A stretch of 64,000 nucleotides of DNA from Pseudomonas sp. ANT_H12B (GTDB taxonomy: Bacteria > Pseudomonadota > Gammaproteobacteria > Pseudomonadales > Pseudomonadaceae). The DNA lies in contig NZ_VOBI01000010.1 in assembly GCF_008369325.1 (NCBI RefSeq), forward strand, positions 62,001 through 126,000, read 5' to 3'. The notes beneath the pieces are model-generated. The model saw only the letters and a program-made list of their open reading frames with translations, made no database searches and was not told the origin of the DNA. A program made the position numbers and the translations under genes. Of this stretch, positions 37,111-48,793 are shown one piece after another. Each line of letters begins with the position of its first letter. Position 1 is the stretch's first letter.

Positions 37111-37467
37111 ATGTGGCGTTGCGTGGGTGTGGTGGGTTTGCTGATGTTGATCGCGGGTTGCCAGACGACCCACGAGGATCTGATCGCCAAGGGTTATCCA
37201 CCGGCATTCGCCGATGGTTTCGATGACGGTTGCAGCAGTGGCCGACAAGCCGCTGGCGCAATCACCGGTGAGTTCCGCAAAAACGTCCCACGCTACCTCA
37301 AGGACAAACAGTATGCCGAGGGCTGGAGCGACGGCTTTCGTCAATGCCAGGCCATGCGTGAAAGCGAGGACCGTGAGGATTATCGCAGCCGCCATTGGGA
37401 CGATCGGGACAAAGCCTGGCAACATCAAAAGGACCAGGACGCCGCCCGTGCCTATCGCTCGCAATAA
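37111..37467 (+). CDS. Small predicted lipoprotein
   Basis: 118 residues from MWRCVGVVGLLMLIAGC; lipobox LIAGC, lipidated Cys17, Gln at +2. GGGAGTCTGAG precedes this ATG; a longer frame from 37015 lacks coding character. The mature protein is charged, with YPPAFADGFDDGC and YAEGWSDGFRQC forming two similar GF.DG.C/GF..C units that may be a duplicated small fold with one Cys each. Function unknown; PA-type homologues are present in Pseudomonas as far as I recall. Confidence 0.8.
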   Translation: MWRCVGVVGLLMLIAGCQTTHEDLIAKGYPPAFADGFDDGCSSGRQAAGAITGEFRKNVPRYLKDKQYAEGWSDGFRQCQAMRESEDREDYRSRHWDDRDKAWQHQKDQDAARAYRSQ

Positions 37468-37537
37468 GTCGCTGACAGGCATCCCTCGAAACTAAAAGCC
37501 TGCGACCATGGCCCAAACCCTATAACGGGAGAAAACC

Positions 37538-38028
37538 ATGAGTCGCGCCTTCGTCAATGAAGATAACGCCGCCGCGCAAGCCGATCAGCCGGTCGAACGG
37601 CAGGTCAGTGCGCAGCCCAATTACGTCACGCCCACGGGGCTGGCCCAGTTGCAGGCGAAAGTTGCGCAACTGCAACACCTGCTCAGCGAGCAATCCGCGA
37701 AAGGTGATCAAGCAGACAAGCAGCGTCAGGCCGACCTTGAGCGAGACCTGAGGTATTTCAACCAGCGCCTGCAAAGCGCTCAAGTAGTGACCGCCCCCAG
37801 CTCGACGCAAAAAGTGCAGATCGGCAGCCGTGTGACCTTCGCTGACGAACACAACACCGAGCAAACCGTGCAACTGGTCGGTGAAGATCAGGCCGACGCG
37901 GCGGCGGGACTGATCAATTGGGGCTCACCGCTGGGCCGGGCGTTGCTCGGGGCGCAACTCGATGACGAGGTGCTGTGGCAACGTCCGGCCGGCGATCAGC
38001 TGATCGAGATCATCCGCATCGAACCAGC

Positions 38029-38032
<4 letters not shown>
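37538..38032 (+). CDS. GreA/GreB-family protein
   Basis: 164 residues beginning MSRAFVNED, like GreB. An N-terminal coiled coil (about 30-85) is followed by an FKBP-like GreA/B C-terminal domain (VQIGSRVTFAD, QTVQLVGEDQADAAAGLINWGSPLGRALLGAQLDDEVLW). The tip, GDQADKQ, keeps one Asp and has Asp in place of the Glu of GDLKEN in GreA. Probably binds RNA polymerase secondary channel; cleavage activity cannot be judged. It overlaps gdhA tail-to-tail by 4 bp. Confidence 0.85.
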
Positions 38033-39366
<1,334 letters not shown>

Positions 39367-39569
39367 GGAAAAGTCTCGGCAAATTTATTGTCGTTGGAAA
39401 AGTTTGGGCCGGACTTTAACAAATTGACTGCGCACCATGACAGCGCAAAATGTCGCATTTATGAAATTAAATGGTGCACTGAATATAAATTCACCCCGAT
39501 TTCGGACGGATTGTGCACCGGAAAAGGGATCCACGATCTGGATCGTTGCACCATCAGATACACCGCTTT

Positions 39570-39657
39570 CGCAGGCAAGCCAGCTCCTACAGTTTTTGGT
39601 GGTGTTCGCACTTTCGGGTATTGCTCGATCCTTGTGGGAGCTGGCTTGCCTGCGATG
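39570..39657. repeat. REP-like inverted pair
   Basis: CGCAGGCAAGCCAGCTCC at the left and GGGAGCTGGCTTGCCTGCG at the right, inverted copies with a 45-bp centre. Variant sequence of the fluorescens REP. Located upstream of gdhA and downstream of ettA. Confidence 0.85.
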
Positions 39658-39688
39658 AATGCGCCACGGTGCGTCTGAAAAAATGCGC

Positions 39689-39722
39689 AAAAAAAACGGA
39701 GCCCCGAAAGGCTCCGCTCTTT
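39689..39722 (-). terminator. Terminator after ettA
   Basis: On the minus strand GCGGAGCC-TTTC-GGGGCTCCG with T8 following, 18 bp after the ettA stop. Confidence 0.9.
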
Positions 39723-39739
39723 ATGCAACCCACCCCAAA

Positions 39740-41404
<1,665 letters not shown>

Positions 41405-41687
41405 GGAGAACCTAGGGTCAGTGAACGATGAATGATTGGAGCGCAGGCGATGCCCGTCCAGGCTGTGCGCGTCGACGATTGATGGCTATCAATGCAGCGC
41501 GCTGAAAAAACCTGATTCTAGGAGCTGGAACGCTCCCGCGTAACCGGCAAAGCTACCTTATTGACAGAAGGCAGTCCAGCCGGGCAGGACTGGCACTTTG
41601 CCACAACTCAAGGCATGCTAGGCGCCCTTCGGGCGTCCGGCTTATAGTGCACGTCGCGCCAGTCCAGCCAATCCGCAGGATTACAGT

Positions 41688-44600
41688 TTGTCTAATGTCA
41701 CGCCGCCCCTGACCACCAGTGCACCGACTGTTGCGCCCGGCTCCCCCCTGCGCGGTTCGTTGAAGGGCGCGCTGGCGATGCTCGTTCTATTGTTGCTCGC
41801 ACTGCTGTTCTGGCAGTTGCTGGACCAGCTTCGCGAAACCCAGAAAAGCCAACGCCAGTACACCATCGACTACTCCGCAGATCTGGCCTCGCAAATCAGC
41901 CTGAACATGGCACTTAACGCCCAGATCGCCCTCAACCTGCTACCGATCGTCGAGCAACCGCAAAGCGCTGACGAGCAGCAGGCGCTGCTGCGCAAGTTGC
42001 AACATTCCTTGCCTGAACTGCGCAGCCTTGCGTTGCTGAGCCCTTCTGGAAAAATCCTTGGCGACAGCGCCACCGACAGCCAGGACGCCGACTACCTGAG
42101 TGAACTGGTCCGACGCAGCCGCGCCCAGGCGCATTATTTCAGTAACGCCGATGATGGCTCCGTGGTGCACCTGCTGTTACATCAAGCCAGCGGCAGCACC
42201 CGCGGCTACTGGGTGCTGCGCCTGACACCTACATTTTTTTCGTCGCTGAGCAAACCAAACGAAGCCGGTATCCGCCCCCTATGGCTGGTGGAAAACCGCA
42301 TCAATCACCAGATCATCAGCCGTGACGAAGCCCTGCCCTCAGTCAATCCGGGCATGCTGACTCCGGACGATCAGGCCAACAGCGTGCTGACGGTTCCCCT
42401 GAGCAGCAGCGACTGGCAACTGCGCGGGCTGTTCGACCGCCAGCGCGTGATCGAACAATTGCTGCCGGCGTTTATCGGCAAATGCCTGCTGGGGCTGGCC
42501 TTCTCGCTGCTGCCGTTCATCGTTTTATTGAATATGCGTCGGCGTCAACGCCAGCTGCACGAAGGCCGTCGACGCTATCAGGATATTTTCGAAGGCACCG
42601 GCGTCGCCCTGTGTGTACTCGACGTATCCGGCCTCAAAAGCGGTTTCGACAAGGCCCGGTTGCACAGCAACGAGCAACTGCAAGCCTGGCTGGAAACCCC
42701 GGAACAGCGTCAGCAATTGCTGCAGGAATTGCGCATCACCGAGGTCAACCAGGTCGCCCTGCAACTGCTCAACGTCAACTCCTGCGATCAGGCGCGCAAA
42801 CTGCTGATCGACGGCGGCCCGCTGGACGGCACCGCCATCGGCAACCAGATGCTCGAAGCGGTGCTCAATCATCAGAAGCAGCTTGAACTGGAAATCAAAC
42901 TCCAGGACGCCAGTGGCCGCGACCAGCACTTGTGGCTGGTGCTGCGCCTGCCGGAAGACCAGGACGACTATAAAGCGGTGATCCTGAGCATCACCGACAT
43001 CACCAGTCGCAAGCTCATCGAACTGTCGCTGCTGGAGCGTGAAGGATTCTGGTCCGACGTGGTGCGCACCGTGCCGGATCATCTGTACGTGCAAGACGTG
43101 ATCAGCCAGCGAATGATTTTCAGCAACCACCACCTGGGCCAGACGCTCGGTTACAACCGTACCGAGCTGCACCAGATGGGCGAGTACTTCTGGGAAATCC
43201 TCCTGCACCCCGAAGATGCCGATTTCTATCACCGCTCGCGCCAGACCCAGCGGCACGCCGGTTACAGACAATTGCTGCAGTGCCAACTGCGCTTCCGTCA
43301 CCGGGACGGCAAGTGGCGGCGTTTCGAGATCCGCGAACAGGCACTGGCGCGGGACAAGCACGATCAGGTGACGCGGATCATCGGCGTGGCCAAGGACATC
43401 ACCGAACAGATCGAAGCCAGCGAGTCCCTGCGCGACAGCGAACAGCGTTACCGGATGCTCGCCGAAAGCATCAGCGACGTGATTTTCTCCACCGACAGCA
43501 AGATGGCGCTCAATTACGTCAGCCCGTCGGTGCAAGCCGTGCTGGGCTACGACGCCGACTGGATTTTCCAGAATGGCTGGCAGTCGACCATCGCCAACCC
43601 GCAACAGCTGGCCGGCATCTACGCCCTGATGGACCGGGTCAGCAAAGCGCTGAATAAACCCGAGCAACTGGCGCTGCTGCGCAGTCAGGTGCAGACCCAG
43701 CTGTTTTTGTTCGACTGCCTGCGGGCCGACGGGCGCAAGATTCCGATCGAACTGCGGCTGGTGCTGGTCTGGGACGAACACGGTGCATTCGAAGGCGTGC
43801 TGGGCGTCGGTCGCGACATCAGCCAGCAACGTCGGGCCGAGAAAGACTTGCGCATGGCGGCGACCGTATTCGAACACTCGACCTCGGCGATCCTGATCAC
43901 CGACCCGGCCGGCTACATCGTCCAGGCCAACGAAGCCTTCAGCCGCGTCAGCGGTTATGCCGTGGAGCAGGTGCTCGACCAGTTGCCGAACTTGCTGACG
44001 GTCGATGATCAGCAGGAAGCCCATCTGCGTTATGTGCTCAAGCAACTGCATCAGCACAGCACCTGGGAAGGTGAAGTGTGGCTCAAGCGGCGCAATGGCG
44101 AACATTATCCGGCCTGGGTCGGGATCACGGCGGTGCTGGACGATGAAGGCGATCTGGCCAGTTATGTGTGCTTCTTCAGCGACATCAGCGAGCGCAAGGC
44201 CAGTGAACAGCGGATTCATCGCCTCGCCTATTACGACGCCCTGACCCACCTGCCCAACCGCACACTGTTTCAGGATCGCCTGCATACCGCGCTGCAATCG
44301 GCCGAACGGCAGAAGTCCTGGGTGGTGCTGATGTTCCTCGATCTGGACCGCTTCAAGCCGATCAACGACTCCCTGGGCCACGCCGCGGGCGATCGCATGC
44401 TCAAGGAAATGGCCACGCGACTGCTCGGTTGCGTCGACGATGACGACACCGTGGCACGCATGGGCGGCGATGAATTCACCTTGCTGCTGCAACCGCGCAT
44501 TAACCGTGAAATTGCGTTGAACCGGGCGATTCATGTGGCGGAACAGATTCTCGCGAGCCTGGTGAAACCGTTCGTGCTTGAAGGCCGCGAATTCTTCGTC

Positions 44601-45536
44601 ACCGCCAGCATCGGCATCGCCTTGAGCCCACAGGACGGCAACGAACTCAGCCAGCTGATGAAGAACGCCGACACCGCGATGTACCACGCCAAGGAGCGCG
44701 GCAAGAACAACTTCCAGTTCTATCAGGCAGACATGAACGCCAGTGCGCTGGAGCGTCTGGAGCTGGAAAGCGATCTGCGTCACGCCCTGGAACAAAACGA
44801 ATTCGTTCTGTACTACCAGCCGCAGTTCAGCGGTGACGGCAAACGCTTGACCGGCGCCGAAGCCTTGCTGCGCTGGCGTCATCCGCGGCGCGGACTGGTG
44901 CCGCCGGGGGACTTCATTCCGGTGCTCGAAGAACTCGGTCTGGTGGTGGATGTCGGCGACTGGGTGATCAGCGAGGCCTGCCGTCAGCTCAAGACCTGGC
45001 ATCAGGCCAAGGTCCGGGTGCCCAAGGTGTCGGTGAACATTTCGGCCCGGCAATTCTCCGACGGCCAACTCGGCACACGGATCGCCACCATCCTCAAGGA
45101 AACCGGCCTGCCACCCGCGTGCCTGGAGCTGGAGCTGACCGAAAGTATCCTGATGCGGGAAGTCAGCGAAGCGATGCAGATTCTCGCCGGGCTGAAAAAC
45201 CTCGGTCTGAGCATTGCGGTCGACGACTTCGGCACCGGTTACTCATCGCTCAACTACCTCAAGCAATTCCCGATCGATGTGCTGAAAATCGACCGCACCT
45301 TCGTCGACGGCCTGCCATCGGGTGAGCAGGATGCGCAGATTGCCCGCGCGATCATTGCCATGGCCCACAGCCTCAATCTGGCGGTCATCGCCGAGGGCGT
45401 GGAAACCCATGAGCAGCTCGACTTCCTGCGCGAGCATGGGTGTGATGAGGTTCAGGGGTATCTGTTCGGACGGCCGATGCCGGCGAGCCGGTTTGAAGCG
45501 CAGTTCAGCAATGATGCGTTGTTCATGTTCGACTGA
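41688..45536 (+). CDS. morA: Membrane GGDEF-EAL protein MorA (motility regulator)
   Basis: 1282 residues from a TTG at 41688, with AGGA eight bases upstream; no ATG gives the conserved N-terminus. Membrane segments at about 25-47 and 263-285 enclose a 210-residue periplasmic sensor. Three PAS-type domains (about 445-570, 580-715, 720-845) precede GGDEF (intact MGGDEF at 926) and EAL (E1058 in EALLRW, DDFGTGYSS near 1178). Intact motifs suggest both cyclase and phosphodiesterase potential. Location before glyA matches P. aeruginosa morA (PA4601). MorA represses flagellar timing and promotes biofilm. Confidence 0.93.
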   Translation: MSNVTPPLTTSAPTVAPGSPLRGSLKGALAMLVLLLLALLFWQLLDQLRETQKSQRQYTIDYSADLASQISLNMALNAQIALNLLPIVEQPQSADEQQALLRKLQHSLPELRSLALLSPSGKILGDSATDSQDADYLSELVRRSRAQAHYFSNADDGSVVHLLLHQASGSTRGYWVLRLTPTFFSSLSKPNEAGIRPLWLVENRINHQIISRDEALPSVNPGMLTPDDQANSVLTVPLSSSDWQLRGLFDRQRVIEQLLPAFIGKCLLGLAFSLLPFIVLLNMRRRQRQLHEGRRRYQDIFEGTGVALCVLDVSGLKSGFDKARLHSNEQLQAWLETPEQRQQLLQELRITEVNQVALQLLNVNSCDQARKLLIDGGPLDGTAIGNQMLEAVLNHQKQLELEIKLQDASGRDQHLWLVLRLPEDQDDYKAVILSITDITSRKLIELSLLEREGFWSDVVRTVPDHLYVQDVISQRMIFSNHHLGQTLGYNRTELHQMGEYFWEILLHPEDADFYHRSRQTQRHAGYRQLLQCQLRFRHRDGKWRRFEIREQALARDKHDQVTRIIGVAKDITEQIEASESLRDSEQRYRMLAESISDVIFSTDSKMALNYVSPSVQAVLGYDADWIFQNGWQSTIANPQQLAGIYALMDRVSKALNKPEQLALLRSQVQTQLFLFDCLRADGRKIPIELRLVLVWDEHGAFEGVLGVGRDISQQRRAEKDLRMAATVFEHSTSAILITDPAGYIVQANEAFSRVSGYAVEQVLDQLPNLLTVDDQQEAHLRYVLKQLHQHSTWEGEVWLKRRNGEHYPAWVGITAVLDDEGDLASYVCFFSDISERKASEQRIHRLAYYDALTHLPNRTLFQDRLHTALQSAERQKSWVVLMFLDLDRFKPINDSLGHAAGDRMLKEMATRLLGCVDDDDTVARMGGDEFTLLLQPRINREIALNRAIHVAEQILASLVKPFVLEGREFFVTASIGIALSPQDGNELSQLMKNADTAMYHAKERGKNNFQFYQADMNASALERLELESDLRHALEQNEFVLYYQPQFSGDGKRLTGAEALLRWRHPRRGLVPPGDFIPVLEELGLVVDVGDWVISEACRQLKTWHQAKVRVPKVSVNISARQFSDGQLGTRIATILKETGLPPACLELELTESILMREVSEAMQILAGLKNLGLSIAVDDFGTGYSSLNYLKQFPIDVLKIDRTFVDGLPSGEQDAQIARAIIAMAHSLNLAVIAEGVETHEQLDFLREHGCDEVQGYLFGRPMPASRFEAQFSNDALFMFD

Positions 45537-45550
45537 GATTTTGTAGGGAG

Positions 45551-45650
45551 GCCATCGCCAGCAGGCTGGCTCCCACAGGTTTTTTGGGTGCACGCAAGAT
45601 TTGTGACCGCTGAAGATCCACTGTGTGAGCGAGCTTGCCTGCGATGAGGC
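45551..45650. repeat. Degenerate REP pair
   Basis: GCCATCGCCAGCAGGCTGGCTCCCACAGG at the left (written here only as its first 20 bases, GCCATCGCCAGCAGGCTGGC) with a degenerate opposite arm TGTGTGAGCGAGCTTGCCTG at the right. Between morA and glyA. Confidence 0.75.
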
Positions 45651-45777
45651 CGGCATGATCACCGCTGATCCCGTCATGAAGCCCACTTGTCTGCGACATG
45701 ATGTCCTTTCATATGCCTTCCAAAACCCGATGGGTTAGAATGCCCCCCTTTTCTGCCCCCGATCCTTGAGGACCGCC

Positions 45778-47031
45778 ATGTTCAGCCGTGATTTGACTAT
45801 TGCCAAGTACGACGCCGATCTCTTTGCCGCCATGGAGCAAGAAGCTCAGCGCCAGGAAGAGCACATTGAGCTGATCGCTTCGGAAAACTACACCAGCCCT
45901 GCGGTGATGGAAGCTCAAGGCTCGGTACTGACCAACAAGTACGCCGAAGGCTACCCGGGCAAGCGCTACTACGGTGGTTGCGAGTTTGTCGACGTGGTCG
46001 AGCAACTGGCCATCGACCGTGCAAAAGAACTGTTTGGCGCTGATTACGCCAACGTTCAGCCGCACGCCGGTTCGCAAGCCAACAGCGCCGTTTACCTGGC
46101 TCTGCTGCAAGCGGGCGACACCATCCTGGGCATGAGCCTGGCCCATGGCGGTCACCTGACCCACGGCGCCAGCGTTTCGTCCTCCGGCAAGCTGTACAAC
46201 GCCGTGCAGTACGGCATCGACGGCAACGGCCTGATCGACTACGACGAAGTCGAGCGTCTGGCGGTTGAGCACAAGCCGAAAATGATCGTGGCCGGTTTCT
46301 CTGCTTACTCGCAGATCCTGGACTTCCCGCGTTTCCGCGAAATCGCCGACAAGGTTGGCGCCTACCTGTTCGTCGACATGGCCCACGTCGCCGGTCTGGT
46401 CGCCGCTGGCGTCTACCCGAACCCGGTCCCATTCGCTGACGTCGTGACCACCACCACGCACAAGACCCTGCGCGGTCCACGTGGCGGCCTGATCCTGGCT
46501 CGCGCCAACGCCGACATCGAGAAGAAGCTGAACTCCGCAGTATTCCCTGGCGCCCAGGGTGGCCCGCTGGAGCACGTGATCGCGGCTAAAGCGATCTGCT
46601 TCAAGGAAGCGCTGCAACCTGAGTTCAAGACCTACCAGCAACAAGTGGTGAAAAACGCCAAGGCCATGGCCGGCGTATTCATCGAGCGCGGTTTCGACGT
46701 GGTTTCCGGCGGTACTGAAAACCACCTGTTCCTGCTGTCGCTGATCAAGCAGGAAATCTCCGGTAAAGACGCCGACGCCGCTCTGGGCAAAGCGTTCATC
46801 ACCGTGAACAAGAACTCCGTGCCAAACGATCCACGCTCCCCGTTCGTCACCTCCGGCCTGCGCTTCGGTACTCCGGCTGTGACCACTCGCGGCTTCAAGG
46901 AAGCAGAGTGCAAAGAACTGGCCGGTTGGATCTGCGACATCCTGGCGGACCTGAACAACGAAGCGGTGATCGACGCCGTTCGTGAGAAGGTCAAGACCAT
47001 CTGCAAGAAGCTGCCGGTGTACGGCGCTTAA
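45778..47031 (+). CDS. glyA: Serine hydroxymethyltransferase
   Basis: 417 residues from MFSRDLTIAKYD, with TTGAGGACC upstream; four more N-terminal codons are optional. The PLP Lys is Lys229 (TTTHKTLRGPRGG), equal to E. coli Lys229. It interconverts serine and glycine and supplies one-carbon units. Codon bias is very strong, indicating high expression. A perfect terminator follows. Parts of its 3' end are duplicated about 1 kb downstream (see 47926-47997). Confidence 0.97.
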   Translation: MFSRDLTIAKYDADLFAAMEQEAQRQEEHIELIASENYTSPAVMEAQGSVLTNKYAEGYPGKRYYGGCEFVDVVEQLAIDRAKELFGADYANVQPHAGSQANSAVYLALLQAGDTILGMSLAHGGHLTHGASVSSSGKLYNAVQYGIDGNGLIDYDEVERLAVEHKPKMIVAGFSAYSQILDFPRFREIADKVGAYLFVDMAHVAGLVAAGVYPNPVPFADVVTTTTHKTLRGPRGGLILARANADIEKKLNSAVFPGAQGGPLEHVIAAKAICFKEALQPEFKTYQQQVVKNAKAMAGVFIERGFDVVSGGTENHLFLLSLIKQEISGKDADAALGKAFITVNKNSVPNDPRSPFVTSGLRFGTPAVTTRGFKEAECKELAGWICDILADLNNEAVIDAVREKVKTICKKLPVYGA

Positions 47032-47052
47032 TCAGCCCCGTTAAACCGCAGT

Positions 47053-47083
47053 AAAAAAAGCCGGCACTTGTGCCGGTTTTTTT
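47053..47083 (+). terminator. Rho-independent terminator after glyA
   Basis: GCCGGCAC-TT-GTGCCGGT stem with A7 before and T7 after. Confidence 0.93.
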
Positions 47084-47349
47084 CGTCTGTGTTTCGTAAC
47101 GCCAATAACAACCTACTTATATATCAACATCAATAACTACTTATTAATTACACCAACAACTCCCAACCACACCAACTTGGCGACACACAAAATACCGAAA
47201 AAGATCTATTATTTTGCAACACACCAAAAACACCCACCTGAAAACCTCATGATAGTCTAACTCCAACTCATAACAGAACAACGAATAACCTGACTTACCA
47301 AGCAATCAACAACAAAGGTTATTCACCTATCATACGAGAGACATTCACG

Positions 47350-47892
47350 ATGCAAAACATAGATAAAACACAATCATTCACCGCTCAACTATTTGTCGAC
47401 AACAAGCCGGTAGCCGTATCTCGCAAGATCATGCAAAAAATGCTCGAAGCCCCTGATATCCCGGAGGAATGGGCCGAGGTTCTCCGTAGGAAACTCGTTC
47501 ATTCCGCAAATCTTCTGAGCTACGGCGAGGGTGTAACTCCCGACACTTTCCTCTTCGTCTATCACGACGATGTCTATACCATCAAGATTGCAGATGACAG
47601 TGGGAAGTTCATCAATACTGCAAGTATGGAAGGCGAACTGCGCAACTTAACAGTCTTCGAGGGTGATGACCCCACTTACTTTCGCATCATAAACCGCACG
47701 GGTGAAAATTCGAAACTTGATGACTTGCCAGATGAATTCAATAAAATTCGCCTTCACACTGGACCACAACGCCGAGAAGTCCATACCTATGGCGAAGCAC
47801 CTAACTTCCCGGTGCTTACGGACTACGAAGATCGCGGTGGACGACTTGTATTCTTCGAACTGAAAATCATCAAGCGTAATGTTTCTATGTAA
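47350..47892 (+). CDS. Orphan accessory protein A (unrecognised; paralogue of the protein at 48794)
   Basis: 180 residues, no signal peptide or membrane segment. I recognise no family. It is beta-rich with segments VYTIKIADDSGKFI, TYFRIINRTG and LVFFELKIIKRN. It resembles the 183-residue product at 48794: DKTQSFTAQL versus DRQKSFIATI at the N-terminus, FRIINRTG versus FNLIDKRG in the middle, and C-termini ending IIKRN versus ILERN. Base composition and codon use differ from glyA; the 258-bp leader (47084-47349) is AT-rich and C-biased and shows no other gene. A weak CGAGAGACA site precedes the ATG. Confidence 0.75.
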   Translation: MQNIDKTQSFTAQLFVDNKPVAVSRKIMQKMLEAPDIPEEWAEVLRRKLVHSANLLSYGEGVTPDTFLFVYHDDVYTIKIADDSGKFINTASMEGELRNLTVFEGDDPTYFRIINRTGENSKLDDLPDEFNKIRLHTGPQRREVHTYGEAPNFPVLTDYEDRGGRLVFFELKIIKRNVSM

Positions 47893-47925
47893 AGCAGCCG
47901 ATCGCCCCCTCGAGAGCAGGACTCT

Positions 47926-47997
47926 GGTACTCCAACTGTGACCACTCATGAGAAGGTCAAGGCAATCTGCAAAAAGCTGCCGGTGTACGGCGCTTAA
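47926..47997 (+). pseudogene. Degenerate duplicate of the glyA 3' end
   Basis: 47949-47997 matches glyA 46983-47031 at 46 of 49 positions, including the stop codon; 47926-47947 matches glyA 46867-46888 at 20 of 22. The 93 bp between these blocks in glyA are missing, and the frame is kept (GTPTVTTHEKVKAICKKLPV...). Similarity continues past the stop codon into the native downstream spacer. There is no start region, so it is a remnant. Confidence 0.9.
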
Positions 47998-48126
47998 CCA
48001 GCCCGCATTACCGAATAAAAAAGCCCGACCAGGAATGATCGGACTTAATGAGATGGTCAGTCTGATCGAGAAGTCCAGCAGGTTTACGCTTGCAGGGCTT
48101 TTCTCGTTTTTGGCGGAGGATCTCTC

Positions 48127-48359
48127 ATGAACACGATGACACTTCTCGGTATCGACATTGGCAAACACAGTTTCCACCTGCACGGCCAGGTCGCCAAAGG
48201 TCATCAGGTTTTACGCAAGAAACCAGTCGCGGCCAGTTGCTCAGCACATTGGCCCAACTGTCGGCCTGCACGGTGGTGATGGAATCGTGCGGCGGCGCCC
48301 ATTGGCTGGCTCGAAAGATCGGTGCAATGGGCCTTGAGGTGAAGCTGATCGCCCCGCAG
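48127..48359 (+). pseudogene. IS110-family transposase remnant (frameshifted, truncated)
   Basis: The ATG at 48127 follows GGCGGAGG and reads MNTMTLLGIDIGKHSFHLHG, the first RuvC-like Asp motif of IS110-type DEDD transposases. Around 48212-48235 the frame changes, and the continuing sequence TSRGQLLSTLAQLSACTVVM...GAHWLARKIGAMGLEVKLIAPQ lies in another frame. After IAPQ the match is lost; the remaining catalytic core and C-terminus are absent. Inactive. Confidence 0.88.
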
Positions 48360-48793
48360 CATCCGGTTCCATTGCGCCTCAAGGCTGTGGTTTTTCAGGA
48401 CAGTCGGGAGCGGCTACTCATCGAGGGCCGAGCGTTGTAACAGCAACGCTCACAACGAGCCCGAATACATTAGCGCAAGCCAGCTTTACCGAAAACAACC
48501 AATAAGGTTGCAGGAGATGGGCTGACCATACATTTTTGTGCACGCAACTTTTAGACAGGCAGGACACGCAAGAATTGTTCGCCACCCAATTAAACCAACT
48601 CAACCGCAACCCTATATTCAAAAAACACTAACCGACTCACTACATCCGCCAAAACAATTGGATGTACATAAGCTCAACGCAACCCTACACAAATACCCAA
48701 ACACCTATATTCTAGATTTCAGCAAAGCCATTAACTTGTTAACCAACTAGCTTTACCTCTTAAAAACACTCAAATGGATATTGAGAACACATC
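48360..48793. other. Gene-poor AT-rich spacer of the accessory segment
   Basis: 434 bp without a convincing gene. It is AT-rich and poor in G on this strand, like the leader at 47084-47349. A 70-codon open frame (48538-48750) uses rare codons and lacks a ribosome site. The remnant-derived tail up to 48440 has no recognisable match. Confidence 0.6.

Noticed and set aside
42525..45068. An 847-codon open frame antisense to morA
   Set aside because: Same explanation: complementary strand of GGDEF/EAL coding sequence with a recognisable protein on the other strand.
47008..47997. A complete integrative element with attL/attR
   Set aside because: There is a direct repeat at the glyA 3' end, but no integrase gene and an internally deleted copy, so a functional att pair cannot be claimed.
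48538..48750. A 70-codon plus-strand frame in the accessory segment
   Set aside because: AT-rich spacer with Thr/Asn/Pro-rich translation and no ribosome site; most likely chance.
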